Source: an uncultured Flavobacteriaceae bacterium
GTDB lineage: Bacteria; Bacteroidota; Bacteroidia; Flavobacteriales; Flavobacteriaceae
NCBI GenBank assembly: GCA_947493175.1
Contig: CANLQD010000008.1
Span: 124,001 to 188,000 of the forward strand
Direction of reading: 5' to 3'
Length of the DNA stretch: 64,000 nt
Positions within the stretch are counted from its first letter, which is position 1. Every line of letters begins with the position of its first letter. Both the position numbers and the translations under genes were made by a program. Under the pieces are notes generated by a model. The model did no database searches, had not been told where the DNA came from, and was given only the letters and a program-made list of their open reading frames with translations. This document shows positions 27,137-37,000 of this stretch, piece by piece.

Positions 27137-28134
27137 TACTTTTGAGGTTTGTAGTTACTCTTTTTAAAAATTTCATCTGCCGGCAACGTCAATAATTGTT
27201 GAAGGGTCACGGAATTTTTATCCATAAAAGCCCTTACGATTTGCCAACCCATATAACGTCCGATACGCCCAGGGGATTCATTGTCGAGTTCAAGCCCAAA
27301 CTTTGAAAAGGGAGCCGGATCCAAAAATCGGGCGGCCAGCTTACTTTCGGTGCTATACAAGTATTCGTTTTCGATAAAGTTTCTCCAAATAGGTTCCTCG
27401 TTCGCTTTGGCCCATGCCAGGTCCTTTTCGGAATAAGCAATTTTTTGGGCGTCACTGGTCAATGGCATCAATTCATCCTTTAGATAGAGTTGTTTCCCAT
27501 GAAAAATCATCTTGGCCAAAAAGCTCCGGTCCCGAGGTCTGGATACTACTTTGTTGGCAAAGGAAGCTGCAATGTCTGACACCAAAAACCTTTTATCCAA
27601 TTCTGAAGCAATGTATACCGACATTCCCTGATAGAACTCATGATCAGGACCTAGATAATTATCAAGCCCTATAAGCACTAAAGAATCGGTAGCGATTACC
27701 CTATTCTGGTAGTCTACATTATTGGTCACCGTAATGATTTTTGGCACCCCATATTGGGGAAAGTAATGCAGAATGTGTTTGTACAGCAACTCAAGCTCCT
27801 GCTTTTGATCGTCAAAATCGGGAAATTCCTTTTGCACTTCCGACCGAATTACCTTTTGCAGCGAATCGGTGAGCATCGCCGCCCATACACTATCGGCGAA
27901 CTGTTCGGGAAAAAGATACGGATACTTCTTCTTTAAGGAAGGAAGATCTTTGGCCTGCGCCCTATTGAACTCCTGATCAAAGCGGGACACCTTTAAATCA
28001 ATGACGATATTTGAAATCTCATCGGCAACTTTTGATTCCTCTTTACAACCTATGAGAAGAAAGAATACGGTTAATACACCAAAAACGTTGAATCTCGTAC
28101 GAAGAAAAGAGCTGTTCGTTTTCTTTTTAGGCAT
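27136..28134 (-). CDS. gldB: Gliding motility lipoprotein GldB
   Basis: 332 residues. Lipobox FFLLIGCKEES near residues 22-32. The mature part carries the GldB pattern VSRFDQEFNRA, KYPYLFPEQFADSVW, YFPQYGVPKIITVTN and GPDHEFYQGM. GldB is required for gliding and supports the Gld/Spr type IX secretion-motility machine. It is divergent from nadE with a ~56 bp gap, the conserved nadE-gldB-gldC arrangement of Flavobacteriaceae. Confidence 0.93.
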   Translation of the reverse strand: MPKKKTNSSFLRTRFNVFGVLTVFFLLIGCKEESKVADEISNIVIDLKVSRFDQEFNRAQAKDLPSLKKKYPYLFPEQFADSVWAAMLTDSLQKVIRSEVQKEFPDFDDQKQELELLYKHILHYFPQYGVPKIITVTNNVDYQNRVIATDSLVLIGLDNYLGPDHEFYQGMSVYIASELDKRFLVSDIAASFANKVVSRPRDRSFLAKMIFHGKQLYLKDELMPLTSDAQKIAYSEKDLAWAKANEEPIWRNFIENEYLYSTESKLAARFLDPAPFSKFGLELDNESPGRIGRYMGWQIVRAFMDKNSVTLQQLLTLPADEIFKKSNYKPQK

Positions 28135-28190
28135 TTACAGGTTATTTTTACAGGGCAAAGTTAATCGTTTTTAAATCATTATACAGGGCT

Positions 28191-28979
28191 ATGCAAACAG
28201 AAAAAGTAGTCGGTCATATTGTCGGGTGGCTTAAGGATTATGCCACTAACGCTAAAATGAAAGGGTTTGTCATTGGGGTATCGGGAGGTATCGATTCTGC
28301 GGTAACCTCTACCTTATGCGCAAAAACAGGGCTAGCACTTTTATGCGTCGAAATGCCCATACACCAGGCAGAAAACCAAGTAACCCGCGCCTCAAGACAT
28401 ATCGATTGGCTGCAGGAGAATTTCGAAAACGTACGCCGACAACCGGTGAACCTTACTCCTGTGTTCGATAGTTTGGTGGCGGCCTTTCCTTCTGTGGAAA
28501 ACGAAGAAGACCGGTTTATGTCGCTCGCCAATACCAGGGCACGGTTGCGCATGACCACGCTTTACTATTTTGCTGCCCTAGAGGGATATTTGGTAGCGGG
28601 CACAGGAAACAAAGTAGAGGATTTTGGAATCGGTTTTTACACGAAATACGGTGATGGCGGCGTAGACTTGAGCCCCATAGCGGACCTTTTAAAAACAGAA
28701 GTTTATGAGGTAGGCTCCTTTTTAGGGGTAAACGATGAAATCTTACAAGCGGCCCCTACCGACGGACTCTGGGGCGACAATCGTACCGATGAGGACCAAA
28801 TTGGTGCGAGCTATCCGGAATTGGAATGGGCCATGAAGATGAAAGATGCCAAAAAAACCGCAGATGACTTTATCGGTAGGGAAAAGGAAGTTTTTCTTAT
28901 ATTTACAAGATATCACAAAGCCAATACGCATAAGATGATACCGATACCAATTTGTAAGATTCCGGAGTCATTTATTTGA
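28191..28979 (+). CDS. nadE: Ammonium-dependent NAD synthetase NadE
   Basis: 262 residues, the short ammonia-using form without a glutaminase domain. Adenylates deamido-NAD and converts it to NAD+. The PP-loop GVSGGIDSAVTSTL is at about 27-40, AGTGNKVEDFGIGFYTKYGDGGVD near 138 and ELLKTEVYEVG-type DLLKTEVYEVG near 169. WGDNRTDEDQIG near 197 is the usual substrate loop. Confidence 0.95.
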   Translation: MQTEKVVGHIVGWLKDYATNAKMKGFVIGVSGGIDSAVTSTLCAKTGLALLCVEMPIHQAENQVTRASRHIDWLQENFENVRRQPVNLTPVFDSLVAAFPSVENEEDRFMSLANTRARLRMTTLYYFAALEGYLVAGTGNKVEDFGIGFYTKYGDGGVDLSPIADLLKTEVYEVGSFLGVNDEILQAAPTDGLWGDNRTDEDQIGASYPELEWAMKMKDAKKTADDFIGREKEVFLIFTRYHKANTHKMIPIPICKIPESFI

Positions 28980-29145
28980 CATCTTATCCTAAATTGTTGT
29001 GGTATAGTCGAATAAAATATTAAAATTGACTAAAAGTGTAAAAAAAATTGCATTTTTGGCAAAGAGTTCAGGCATTAAGCCTTACATTGCATGTCAGTAT
29101 AATGGGACATGCGACCAATATACCAAATAGATATAAACCTGTATT

Positions 29146-29775
29146 ATGATTAAAGTTCTGATTGCCGACAACCATCCGATTATTCGTATGGGTGTGAAAC
29201 ACGTGCTAGAAGCGGCTTCTGGCATACAAGTAATGGACGACGTTGCTACCACCAACGAATTGTTCGAAAAATTGGAAAAAGTAACTCCTGATGTTGTGAT
29301 GTTGGAAATGGATATTCCGGAAATCAATGGTATCGCAGCACTTAGAAAGATTAAAAAAGAATTTCCTGATGTTAAAGTATTGATGTACAGCGGTCAGTCC
29401 GAGGATGTCTATGCTTTGAGCACAATTCGCGCAGGAGCTTTCGGATACTTATCAAAAGCTTCCGACATTGATTACCTTATCTCCGCGGTGCGCAAGGTTG
29501 CCGAAGGAAATATGTTCATCACTAACGAATTGGCGCAGCGCCTTGCTTTCGATGAAGGGACACAACGGCCTAGAAGATTCTTTAGAAAACTCTCTTCAAG
29601 GGAAGTAGAAGTATTAAAGTTATTGGCAAGTGGAAAACGTAATAAAGACGTTGCGCTTGGTCTTAACTTGAATGAAAAAACGGTTAGCACCTATAAAGCA
29701 CGTTTGATGAAGAAATTAAACGTAGACAATATGGTAGACCTTCTTCAGCAAGCAAAAGCCCTAGAGCTATACTAA
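29146..29775 (+). CDS. NarL/LuxR-type response regulator with Glu at the phosphoacceptor site
   Basis: 209 residues. Receiver domain (1-120) followed by a LuxR-type HTH (about 145-205: LSSREVEVLKLLASGKRNKDVALGLNLNEKTVSTYKARLMKKL). The receiver keeps Asp8 of the acidic pocket and the Lys in GYLSKAS, but the phosphoacceptor segment reads DVVMLEMDIPEING, so Glu54 stands where Asp is expected. A Glu can mimic phospho-Asp, so the protein may be locked in the active form or use another signal. No histidine kinase gene is adjacent. A strong terminator follows. Confidence 0.9.
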   Translation: MIKVLIADNHPIIRMGVKHVLEAASGIQVMDDVATTNELFEKLEKVTPDVVMLEMDIPEINGIAALRKIKKEFPDVKVLMYSGQSEDVYALSTIRAGAFGYLSKASDIDYLISAVRKVAEGNMFITNELAQRLAFDEGTQRPRRFFRKLSSREVEVLKLLASGKRNKDVALGLNLNEKTVSTYKARLMKKLNVDNMVDLLQQAKALELY

Positions 29776-29804
29776 GTCATACTTTTATCATAAAACTATT
29801 GAAA

Positions 29805-29831
29805 GCCTCTACAAAATAGAGGCTTTTTTTT
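29805..29831 (+). terminator. Rho-independent terminator after the response regulator gene
   Basis: GCCTCTA and TAGAGGC form a perfect 7 bp stem with a CAAAA loop, followed by eight T. It lies 30 bp past the stop codon. Confidence 0.92.
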
Positions 29832-30175
29832 GGTACAAACTCACCCCCTATAGATGCACCCACCTGCTTTTGGAGCTTATTTCGAAAGGGGATAAACTTC
29901 CTAGTTGCGGCCTCTCGCTTCCTATTCCAGCCAAAGTCAAAGACGATTTATGAAAAATACAGTTTTACGTCAGCAATAATGAAATTAAGGAAAAGCTCCT
30001 CTCTCAATCCCTCTTTCTTAAGGGGAACCAAGACCTCATCTAAAAAATACCTGCTAGGGGCAACCGAAAACCAAGCCCTCATAGCAGTTTAAAGATCGGC
30101 AAAGAAAACCGTAATCTGATTATTTTGATTTTGGGTTGGGAACAACGGGTATTCTATAAGAGAAGAATTTTTAGA
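29832..30175. other. Intergenic region, nothing recognised
   Basis: About 340 bp between two convergent genes. No credible ORF, RNA gene or repeat seen on either strand. Confidence 0.6.
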
Positions 30176-32005
30176 TTAATTCTTAGAAATGGACAGCAAT
30201 CCCCAGTTTCCGGATACAAACGCTTTATCTACCTCAACAATTTTATCCTCCTGGTTTGTGCCCTTAAAATAGTTTCGCATATCCCAATAGCAATAGAAAT
30301 TGATCCAGTATCCATAATTATATTTTTCGCGTAACGACGTTGGTTGCATATAAAATGAATACCAACTCGTATTCAGCCCCAAGGTTTTCAATGTGGCGAT
30401 GGCTTGTTGGGCCTTACCCCACATTTGATCGCTCATTTTTGTATAGAGGTCGGAAAGCGACTTGTAACTTGACGTTTGCATGTTAATGATTTCATTTTCA
30501 TCATCAATTCCCAACGCGTCAAAAGAGAGTGTATGTTCAAATAACATATCGCCATCCAAATCATATTCTAAAAGGTCGATGAAACCATTCTCGTCTGTAT
30601 CGGAATATTTTACCGTTGCGTACGTATCAGCTTTGATCTGACTGCGTACATAGTCGGATCGATCGTACAAACCACCATATCCCTGAAATGAATAAGCATC
30701 TTGATCTATGCGCCAAGCACCCCACTCTGCACCGTATAAATGGATTCTGCCATCAAAAGATGCCAAATAAAGATTTCCTTTCCCAGAGTTGTCCAGGTCA
30801 AATTCTCCCCTGTCGCCCATTTCATCTGCTTGCGGATTGTGGTCAAGGCCTTGATTAAGCATCCCATGCTTAAAAATATCTTTGGGCTGTAAAAGTTCTA
30901 CCCGCTCCCAACGGTTGCAATCGTCATCTTCATCAAATACAAACCAGCATTCTTCCCAATTCCCATCTTTGAACGTAATGTTCCATGCGGCGTCCCTATC
31001 AGGATATACCAATTCGGTTAAATGGCGCCAACGGGCATCAAACAGAAACCTATCGGCCTCTTTCAGTCCGTTTATCGATTTGAACGGGTGTTTCATTTGA
31101 TTGTAATCATAGCCTTCCTCCCCGTTAAACTGCAAGCTCATATCAAAATCAAATTCATTTGACGCACTATTGTCGTTATCAAGGTCAAATGAAATATACA
31201 CTTTGTCAAGTACGCCGATAAAGGTCGCATCAATACCTTCGTTCAAATCCTCAAAAAGGGCATTGTTGACCCTTCCGTTGATACCCTCGGGTTTATTCTT
31301 GAAAACCGGAGTATCCTCAAGGCGAATAGCCATTTCGCTATGGGTATCATTATCCATATCAAAAAAGAAAAAAGGGTTTTCCCAACTGTACCTGAAATCA
31401 TGCAGTCTAAAACTGGAAACATTCATTTTCGTAAACGCTGTTTGACCGTGATAATCGGCATAAAAGTTGGTATGGCCATAGTGCTCCCAACATTTTAAAT
31501 CAATTTTGTTCCAATCAATGTAACCGAAATTGGCATCTTCTTCCCCATCATCGATAAACCACATAATATCGGATGACCAGTCCCATTCATGCCGAATTTT
31601 GTCATCTCCATTTGCTATGATCAATTGCACATCGGCAATCCCGTTCCCATCTTCATCTCCATAATCGACAGAAAAATCCCAGGGCCCTGCGAAAACCCCA
31701 TCTTTATTTCGATCGATAAGAATACAGTCATTATCCAAATCACCTTCCCAATCATTGGGTTTCATATCATCGTCATCATCTATCCACATGACCGGGATAT
31801 CACCATGTATGGTATAACGTATGGCATCCGGATCCCCGTCCTTGTCAAAATCCAATCGGTTTACCTTTTCCATATCGTCGGGAAAAGGTAGCCGAAAGGG
31901 CAACACTACATCTGCATTTTGACCATAAGAAGGACAAAATAGGGTGGTTACAAAAATTGAAATTGCCCAAAAGGCACTTTTTCCGGTTATGGAATGGTTG
32001 TTCAT
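30176..32005 (-). CDS. Large secreted protein with calcium-binding-like DxDxDG repeats
   Basis: 609 residues with a signal peptide (AFWAISIFVTTLFCPSYG, cut near 29). The mature protein is very rich in Asp, Asn and aromatic residues. It has many EF-hand/dockerin-type loops: DFDKDGDPDA (about 52-61), DRNKDGVFAG (about 97), DYGDEDGNGIAD (about 114), DLDNDNSASNEFD (about 275), DLDNSGKGN (about 400) and DTDENGFIDLLEYDLDGD (about 470). Some of these mirror the calcium loops of FG-GAP and thrombospondin-3-like repeats. I do not recognise a catalytic domain. A role in surface attachment or polysaccharide use is possible but unproved. It has a single-gene context. Confidence 0.7.
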   Translation of the reverse strand: MNNHSITGKSAFWAISIFVTTLFCPSYGQNADVVLPFRLPFPDDMEKVNRLDFDKDGDPDAIRYTIHGDIPVMWIDDDDDMKPNDWEGDLDNDCILIDRNKDGVFAGPWDFSVDYGDEDGNGIADVQLIIANGDDKIRHEWDWSSDIMWFIDDGEEDANFGYIDWNKIDLKCWEHYGHTNFYADYHGQTAFTKMNVSSFRLHDFRYSWENPFFFFDMDNDTHSEMAIRLEDTPVFKNKPEGINGRVNNALFEDLNEGIDATFIGVLDKVYISFDLDNDNSASNEFDFDMSLQFNGEEGYDYNQMKHPFKSINGLKEADRFLFDARWRHLTELVYPDRDAAWNITFKDGNWEECWFVFDEDDDCNRWERVELLQPKDIFKHGMLNQGLDHNPQADEMGDRGEFDLDNSGKGNLYLASFDGRIHLYGAEWGAWRIDQDAYSFQGYGGLYDRSDYVRSQIKADTYATVKYSDTDENGFIDLLEYDLDGDMLFEHTLSFDALGIDDENEIINMQTSSYKSLSDLYTKMSDQMWGKAQQAIATLKTLGLNTSWYSFYMQPTSLREKYNYGYWINFYCYWDMRNYFKGTNQEDKIVEVDKAFVSGNWGLLSISKN

Positions 32006-32117
32006 ATCATATAGGTTCTAGGGCCTGTAATCACTAATCAAAAAAAAGGTTTTTCCTCTTTTTTGGTTTGACGTTCATGGCTTTATTATGTTATTATCCA
32101 ATCATCCTAAACCTCGA

Positions 32118-34103
32118 TCAGGACAGCACCCGGTTCAACTTTTGATTGAGCAGTTTATTAAGGTTCAGGTAATTCATAATCTCCTCTAGGGTTTCACGGT
32201 TATCGGCATCTGATGCAACATCTTGGGTATGCTCTTGCAAGGAAGCCATTCGTTTCTTTATGAGAAAACAACGAAGGGTCAAAATGGTCTCACTGACCAA
32301 TTGGGCGACACCGACTATTTTCTCTTTCGGATAGATATCCTTTCGCTCCCAATTGTGCAACTCGTATTTTTCTTCCTCCATTAAAATCGAGGATATTTGG
32401 GAAACCATTTCTTGATCTAGGTCTGCCATAAACGAATTCACGGAGAATTTCTCATTGGCGTTCAGCTCCTCGACCAGTTTGTAGTAAATGGCCCTAAAGC
32501 GTTCGTTGGCCAATTCTATCTCATCATCTTGCAAGTCTAAATAGATTTTTTCATACACCTTGGCAACCACCGATTCGGGCTCCAATTCCAAGTCGCCATT
32601 CTCATTCTCTTTTAACACCAAATCCTCAAAAGATTCCTCTTTCTGCCCGTACAATAACAATACCTCAATAATTTTTCGCTCTAGTTCATATTGTACATCG
32701 ACCTTTTCAACAGGAGATTCGTTCTTGACGACTTCGAACGCCTTATGCTCCTGTTTGGCTTTTTTGGTAGCATCTGTACGCTCTTTTTTGCCGATTTGCG
32801 CCAAGGTACTAAAGAGCACACTCTCCGATACATTCATTATTTGGGCACACTCTTGAATATAGATCTCCCTTTTGATCGCATCGGGGATCTTTGAAATACT
32901 ATTAACAATATCCCGTACCGTATCTGCTCTTTTTATAGGATCATTAGCCGCTTCTTGCGCCAAGAGGTTTGCCTTAAACTGAATAAAATCCTTACTACGG
33001 TCTTTCAAATAATCAAGCACCTCCTCCAATCGGTTGTTCTTGGCAAAACTGTCGGGATCTTCCCCTTCGGGAAACGAACATACTTTGACGTTCATTCCCT
33101 GTTCTAGAATTAAATCGATTCCTCTTAAGGATGCCCTCAAACCCGCTGCATCCCCATCGAACAGTACCGTTATATTCTTTGTAAGCCTATTGATGAGTCT
33201 AATTTGCTCTGGTGTCAACGCCGTACCACTGGATGATACCACATTCTGAATACCTCTTTGATGTAATTGAATTACATCGGTATATCCTTCCACCAGAAAA
33301 CAGTTGTCTTCCTTCGCTATTGCCTGCTTGGCATAATAAATTCCATAGAGCACCTTGCTCTTATGGTAAATATCGCTTTCTGGAGAGTTCAGGTATTTGG
33401 CCGCTTTTTTTTCGTTGGTCAAAATGCGCCCTCCAAAACCCAGCACCCTACCACTCATTGAATGAATCGGAAACATAACCCTCCCCTTAAACCGGTCAAA
33501 AGTCTTTCTCGCTTCAGGGCGATTGGCATCTTCCTTTACAATGGTAAGCCCCGTTTTTTCAAGATAAGTAAGTTTGTACCCCTTATCACTAGCTGCTTTC
33601 GTAAACCCATCCCACTCGTCTAGGCAATACCCCAAACCAAACTTTTGAATCGTGTCATCGGTAAATCCCCTTTCCTTGAAATAGGTAAGTCCGATTGCCT
33701 TCCCCAACTCACTTTTCCACAAAACATCTGCGAAGTACTGTTGCGCGTATTCCGAGACGAGGTACATGCTTTCCCGTTCGTTCGCTGCTTGCTTTTGCTC
33801 ATCGGTGCGTTCGGTTTCCTCAACCTCGATGTTATACTTTTTTGCCAAATATTTAATGGCTTCCGGATACGTAAAGTGTTCATGCTCCATTAAGAAAGCG
33901 ACCACATTGCCCCCTTTACCACTACTGAAATCTTTCCAAATCTGCTTTACCGGGGAAACCATGAAACTGGGGGTTCGCTCATCGCTAAACGGACTAAGCC
34001 CCTTGAAGTTGGAGCCTGATTTTTTCAGTTGTACAAAATCGCCGATCACCTCCTCTAGCCGGGCGGTCTCATACACTTGGTCTATGGTAGATTTTGCTAT
34101 CAA
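32118..34103 (-). CDS. dnaG: DNA primase DnaG, zinc ligands replaced
   Basis: 661 residues if it starts at TTG 34103 (MIAKSTIDQVYETARLEEV aligns with the start of flavobacterial DnaG); an ATG at 34139 would add 12 residues. Makes RNA primers for replication. The TOPRIM core has FLVEGYTDVIQLHQRG (near 255) and ITVLFDGDAAGLRASLRG (near 300). The N-terminal CHC2-type zinc-binding region keeps its frame (LSPFSDERTPSFMVSPVKQIW-KDFSSGKGGN) but has Ser or other residues where the Cys/His zinc ligands should be, a feature I associate with Flavobacteriia. A C-terminal helical domain for the helicase is present. Confidence 0.94.
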   Translation of the reverse strand: MIAKSTIDQVYETARLEEVIGDFVQLKKSGSNFKGLSPFSDERTPSFMVSPVKQIWKDFSSGKGGNVVAFLMEHEHFTYPEAIKYLAKKYNIEVEETERTDEQKQAANERESMYLVSEYAQQYFADVLWKSELGKAIGLTYFKERGFTDDTIQKFGLGYCLDEWDGFTKAASDKGYKLTYLEKTGLTIVKEDANRPEARKTFDRFKGRVMFPIHSMSGRVLGFGGRILTNEKKAAKYLNSPESDIYHKSKVLYGIYYAKQAIAKEDNCFLVEGYTDVIQLHQRGIQNVVSSSGTALTPEQIRLINRLTKNITVLFDGDAAGLRASLRGIDLILEQGMNVKVCSFPEGEDPDSFAKNNRLEEVLDYLKDRSKDFIQFKANLLAQEAANDPIKRADTVRDIVNSISKIPDAIKREIYIQECAQIMNVSESVLFSTLAQIGKKERTDATKKAKQEHKAFEVVKNESPVEKVDVQYELERKIIEVLLLYGQKEESFEDLVLKENENGDLELEPESVVAKVYEKIYLDLQDDEIELANERFRAIYYKLVEELNANEKFSVNSFMADLDQEMVSQISSILMEEEKYELHNWERKDIYPKEKIVGVAQLVSETILTLRCFLIKKRMASLQEHTQDVASDADNRETLEEIMNYLNLNKLLNQKLNRVLS

Positions 34104-34139
34104 AATGGTGAATGGTTTTACAAGGCCATCGAGCCTCAC

Positions 34140-34664
34140 AATATCGTAAAGAAATATGGAATATGGAAATGGAATTCATAGGCGGCCCACCTTCTACCCT
34201 GTACGTTACGTTCTTAACCGAAGGGATTTACAAATCCCAAGATACCCTCAAACGGTATCGGAAACATCCGGTAGTAATTCATTATCTGAACATGCCATCT
34301 GAAAAACAACCAATAACAGCGTACGACACATCTTCAAATTTTCCACAAAAGTATCGTAGCATAGGGCTCATATCTCCCTTTGAAAATAGATTTAACAACA
34401 CTTTACTTTAAACCAGTTATAACAAACCGGCTCGGGGCTTCGTCTCTCGAAATGGTTACCTGCAGGAAGGCAAGTGTCGGAGTATTTACATCCCGATTAT
34501 CGAATAAAACCTTATTATTTACTGGTACCCCCTTTTTCAGGGGGCATACTTTCCCTAGGGAAAGGGTGAAAAACCTGTTGGGTTCGGGCCAACTTTGTAG
34601 TATCAAAATTTAGCATGGGACACCATCCTAAACAACCCTTTAATAACCTTAAAACAACAAAATT
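34140..34664. other. Intergenic region with small hairpins, no gene
   Basis: About 525 bp upstream of two plus-strand genes. Two short inverted repeats are visible: GGGATTTACAAATCCC at about 34222-34237 and CCCCC/GGGGG around 7 nt at 34528-34544. Neither has a T run. Possible ORFs here lack coding character. The segment just before 34665 (AACAACAAAATT) is a typical A-rich translation start region. Confidence 0.5.
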
Positions 34665-35090
34665 ATGATCTGGGGAATTTTATTAGTACTATTAAGCATT
34701 GTCGCAGTACCATCTTTGATACTGTCTAGAAAACCGAACGCCAGTGAACTCCTGGAAAAAATTGAACCTTATCAAGGCTGGATGGGTATCAGTTTTTGTT
34801 TTGTTGGTCTATGGGGAATAGTCCAGGCCATTCTTAATATTGGTTGGCTTGCCGACGCCCCTATTTGGTGGATCACTTTCTTGGCCGGCAATATCGTATC
34901 GGCTGCACTTGGTTTCATGCTCGGCATCGGGCTTATCAACAAACTTTTTTTATCAAAGAATGAAGCTGCTAGAGCCAAAGCAGAAGAACTACGCGCTAAG
35001 ATTGCGCCCAAACAGGGCAAATTGGGTATCTTGGGCATCGCTGTAGGTGCCTGGATGATCATCGCATCGTTCATATACACCATAGCCTAA
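34665..35090 (+). CDS. Small integral membrane protein, function unknown
   Basis: 141 residues with four predicted TM helices (about 1-20, 40-60, 66-90 and 120-140) and a charged loop near 95-113 (KNEAARAKAEELRAKIAPKQG). I do not recognise a family. It lies 34 bp before the SIMPL-like gene on the same strand, so the two are probably one transcript. Confidence 0.72.
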   Translation: MIWGILLVLLSIVAVPSLILSRKPNASELLEKIEPYQGWMGISFCFVGLWGIVQAILNIGWLADAPIWWITFLAGNIVSAALGFMLGIGLINKLFLSKNEAARAKAEELRAKIAPKQGKLGILGIAVGAWMIIASFIYTIA

Positions 35091-35124
35091 CATTTGAAAT
35101 CTAAAACCACTAAAATCAAGTAAT

Positions 35125-35730
35125 ATGAAAAAAGTAATTGCAAGTATCGTCTTCATTTTTCTAAGTATGGGTATTATGGCACAAACCAATCAAAATCAAA
35201 TTTCGGTAAGCGGTATCCATAAATACAGCATTGCTCCGGAATATTCCGCTAAAATGATCGTAAGTATGGCGAATGTCTACTACGATGCACAAACCATGAC
35301 TTTATCAGAAATTAAATCTAGCTATCTGGACAAGCTGGCAAAAGTTGGTATCAGTAGTGATCGTGTAAAACAAGACGACCTACAATATGCCTTAATGGGA
35401 TATGATAAAGAGGGAACCGTCTTTGTATTCAAGACCAATTCTGTGGAGGAAATAAAAAAATTCTTGATGGTTAAATCGATCGGGGTCACCAAATCCGATG
35501 CGACTTTGAATGCGACCTTGACAGAGGAGCAGATGGCGGAGTATGCCAAAGCGGCGTACGACAATGCCAAGGGCAAGGCAGAAGCGATTGCCAAGAAAAT
35601 TGGCAGAAGCGTCGGGAACGTAATTTCAATCAACGACTCCAATAACACGAAAATTATGGAATCGTTGTACTATGGTAGTAATCTAGATTCTAGGGACTAC
35701 TACATTTCTGTCTCTTTTGAACTGCTATAA
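35125..35730 (+). CDS. SIMPL (DUF541) domain periplasmic protein
   Basis: 201 residues with a signal peptide ending MGIMAQ near residue 21. The mature part fits the SIMPL fold: QISVSGIHKYSIAPEYSAKMIVSMANVYYDAQTM, then ATLNATLTEEQMAEYAKAAYDNAKGKAEAIAKKIGRSVGNVISI, where the AKAAYDNAKGKAEAIAKKIG helix is the typical part. SIMPL proteins are linked to envelope stress in other bacteria; the role here is unknown. Probably co-transcribed with the membrane protein gene before it. Confidence 0.75.
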   Translation: MKKVIASIVFIFLSMGIMAQTNQNQISVSGIHKYSIAPEYSAKMIVSMANVYYDAQTMTLSEIKSSYLDKLAKVGISSDRVKQDDLQYALMGYDKEGTVFVFKTNSVEEIKKFLMVKSIGVTKSDATLNATLTEEQMAEYAKAAYDNAKGKAEAIAKKIGRSVGNVISINDSNNTKIMESLYYGSNLDSRDYYISVSFELL

Positions 35731-35828
35731 CGTATTTTAGTTGGTTGTTTTAGAACTTGGTTCACCTTGGAAAAAAGAATGTGTATTCTTCCGAAGGTCG
35801 AACCGAGTTCGCTTTAATTCTATCTCAT

Positions 35829-36719
35829 ATGATGCTTCAAGTTTACAAGGTATTCAGCTACCCCATGTTTATACTGTTGTTCGCCATGATGGCCTGCAAA
35901 CAACCTACGTCCCAGAAAAAAGAACAAGCACCGGAAAAGGTGATGAACGAACCTGCGTTGACCGTAGGTATATCTTTGGACGAACAGGGTACCATCGCAT
36001 CTCGATTCAAGGTTCCAAAAGGGTTCGAAAGGGTGGTGGCAGATAGCAGCTCTTTTGCCTATTTCTTACGACACCTCCCCTTAAAGGAAGTCGGGGCAAA
36101 AGTTCGCTACTTTAATGGTGACACAAAACCGAACCGGAATGTGTATGTGGCCGTGGTAGACCTTCCTATTGGAAATCGAGATTTACACCAATGCGCCGAT
36201 GCCGTAATGCGATTAAGGGCCGATTACTTTTTTCACCAACAGCAGTACGATAGTATCCATTTTAACTTTACGAACGGGTTCAGCGCAGACTATGCCACAT
36301 GGCGTAAAGGCAAACGTATCGTAGTAGACGGAAACCATGTGTTTTGGCGACAACGTACTACACCTTCGGACAGGCCAGAAGATTACTGGAAATATCTTGA
36401 AATGGTTTTTAGCTATGCCGGTACCGCTTCCCTATCAAAAGAATTAAAACCGATTTCAATAAGCGAATTACAAATCGGGGATGTCTTTATTCAAGGTGGT
36501 TTTCCGGGCCATGCCGTGATTGTCGTTGATTTGGCCTTGAATCCGAAAACGGGAGAAAGGCTATTTTTGTTGGCCCAAAGCTATATGCCAGCCCAGGAAC
36601 TACAAGTGCTGAACAATCCTACTACCACGGAACAAAGTCCATGGTACAGCACCGAAGTAAGCGGCACCTTGCACACCCCCGAATGGACGTTCAGAACAAC
36701 CGATTTAAAACGGTTTTGA
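35829..36719 (+). CDS. DUF4846 lipoprotein
   Basis: 296 residues from the ATG MMLQVYKVFSYPMF; 24 upstream codons in frame are not signal-like. The lipobox is in LLFAMMACKQ. The mature part contains FAYFLRHLPLKEVGAKVRYFNG, NRDLHQCADAVMRLRADYFF and IHFNFTNGFSADYATWRKGKR, with GHAVIVVDLA near the C-terminal end, all matching DUF4846. The late Cys/His residues (HQCAD and PGHAVIV) recall a papain-like fold, but no function is established. Confidence 0.82.
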   Translation: MMLQVYKVFSYPMFILLFAMMACKQPTSQKKEQAPEKVMNEPALTVGISLDEQGTIASRFKVPKGFERVVADSSSFAYFLRHLPLKEVGAKVRYFNGDTKPNRNVYVAVVDLPIGNRDLHQCADAVMRLRADYFFHQQQYDSIHFNFTNGFSADYATWRKGKRIVVDGNHVFWRQRTTPSDRPEDYWKYLEMVFSYAGTASLSKELKPISISELQIGDVFIQGGFPGHAVIVVDLALNPKTGERLFLLAQSYMPAQELQVLNNPTTTEQSPWYSTEVSGTLHTPEWTFRTTDLKRF

Positions 36720-37000
36720 AATAGTTGGAACTACCTACGAAATGAGGTATCCTTTTCAGTGTGCCTAAACCATGGAACTATTTTAGGAATAGAATAAATC
36801 GCAATCGTATTTCCATTGCTATTGAGGCGGAACTTTAAGTACGCCCGGGGTACCCCTACAACTAAGCTAATGCTGGTTTTTGAAAGTTTAACGAAGGGTA
36901 TGGGAACATATACTGAAACATGGGTTGGAAAAGGGGATTGTTTAGACGCTCAATGCAACCAGAAGAATAACTGTAATCCTCTTCTGTTAATCTATTTGTC
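36720..37000. other. Intergenic region, nothing recognised
   Basis: About 280 bp after the DUF4846 gene; together with the uncertain small ORF that follows, the whole gap reaches 37446. No convincing gene, repeat or RNA on either strand. Confidence 0.5.
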
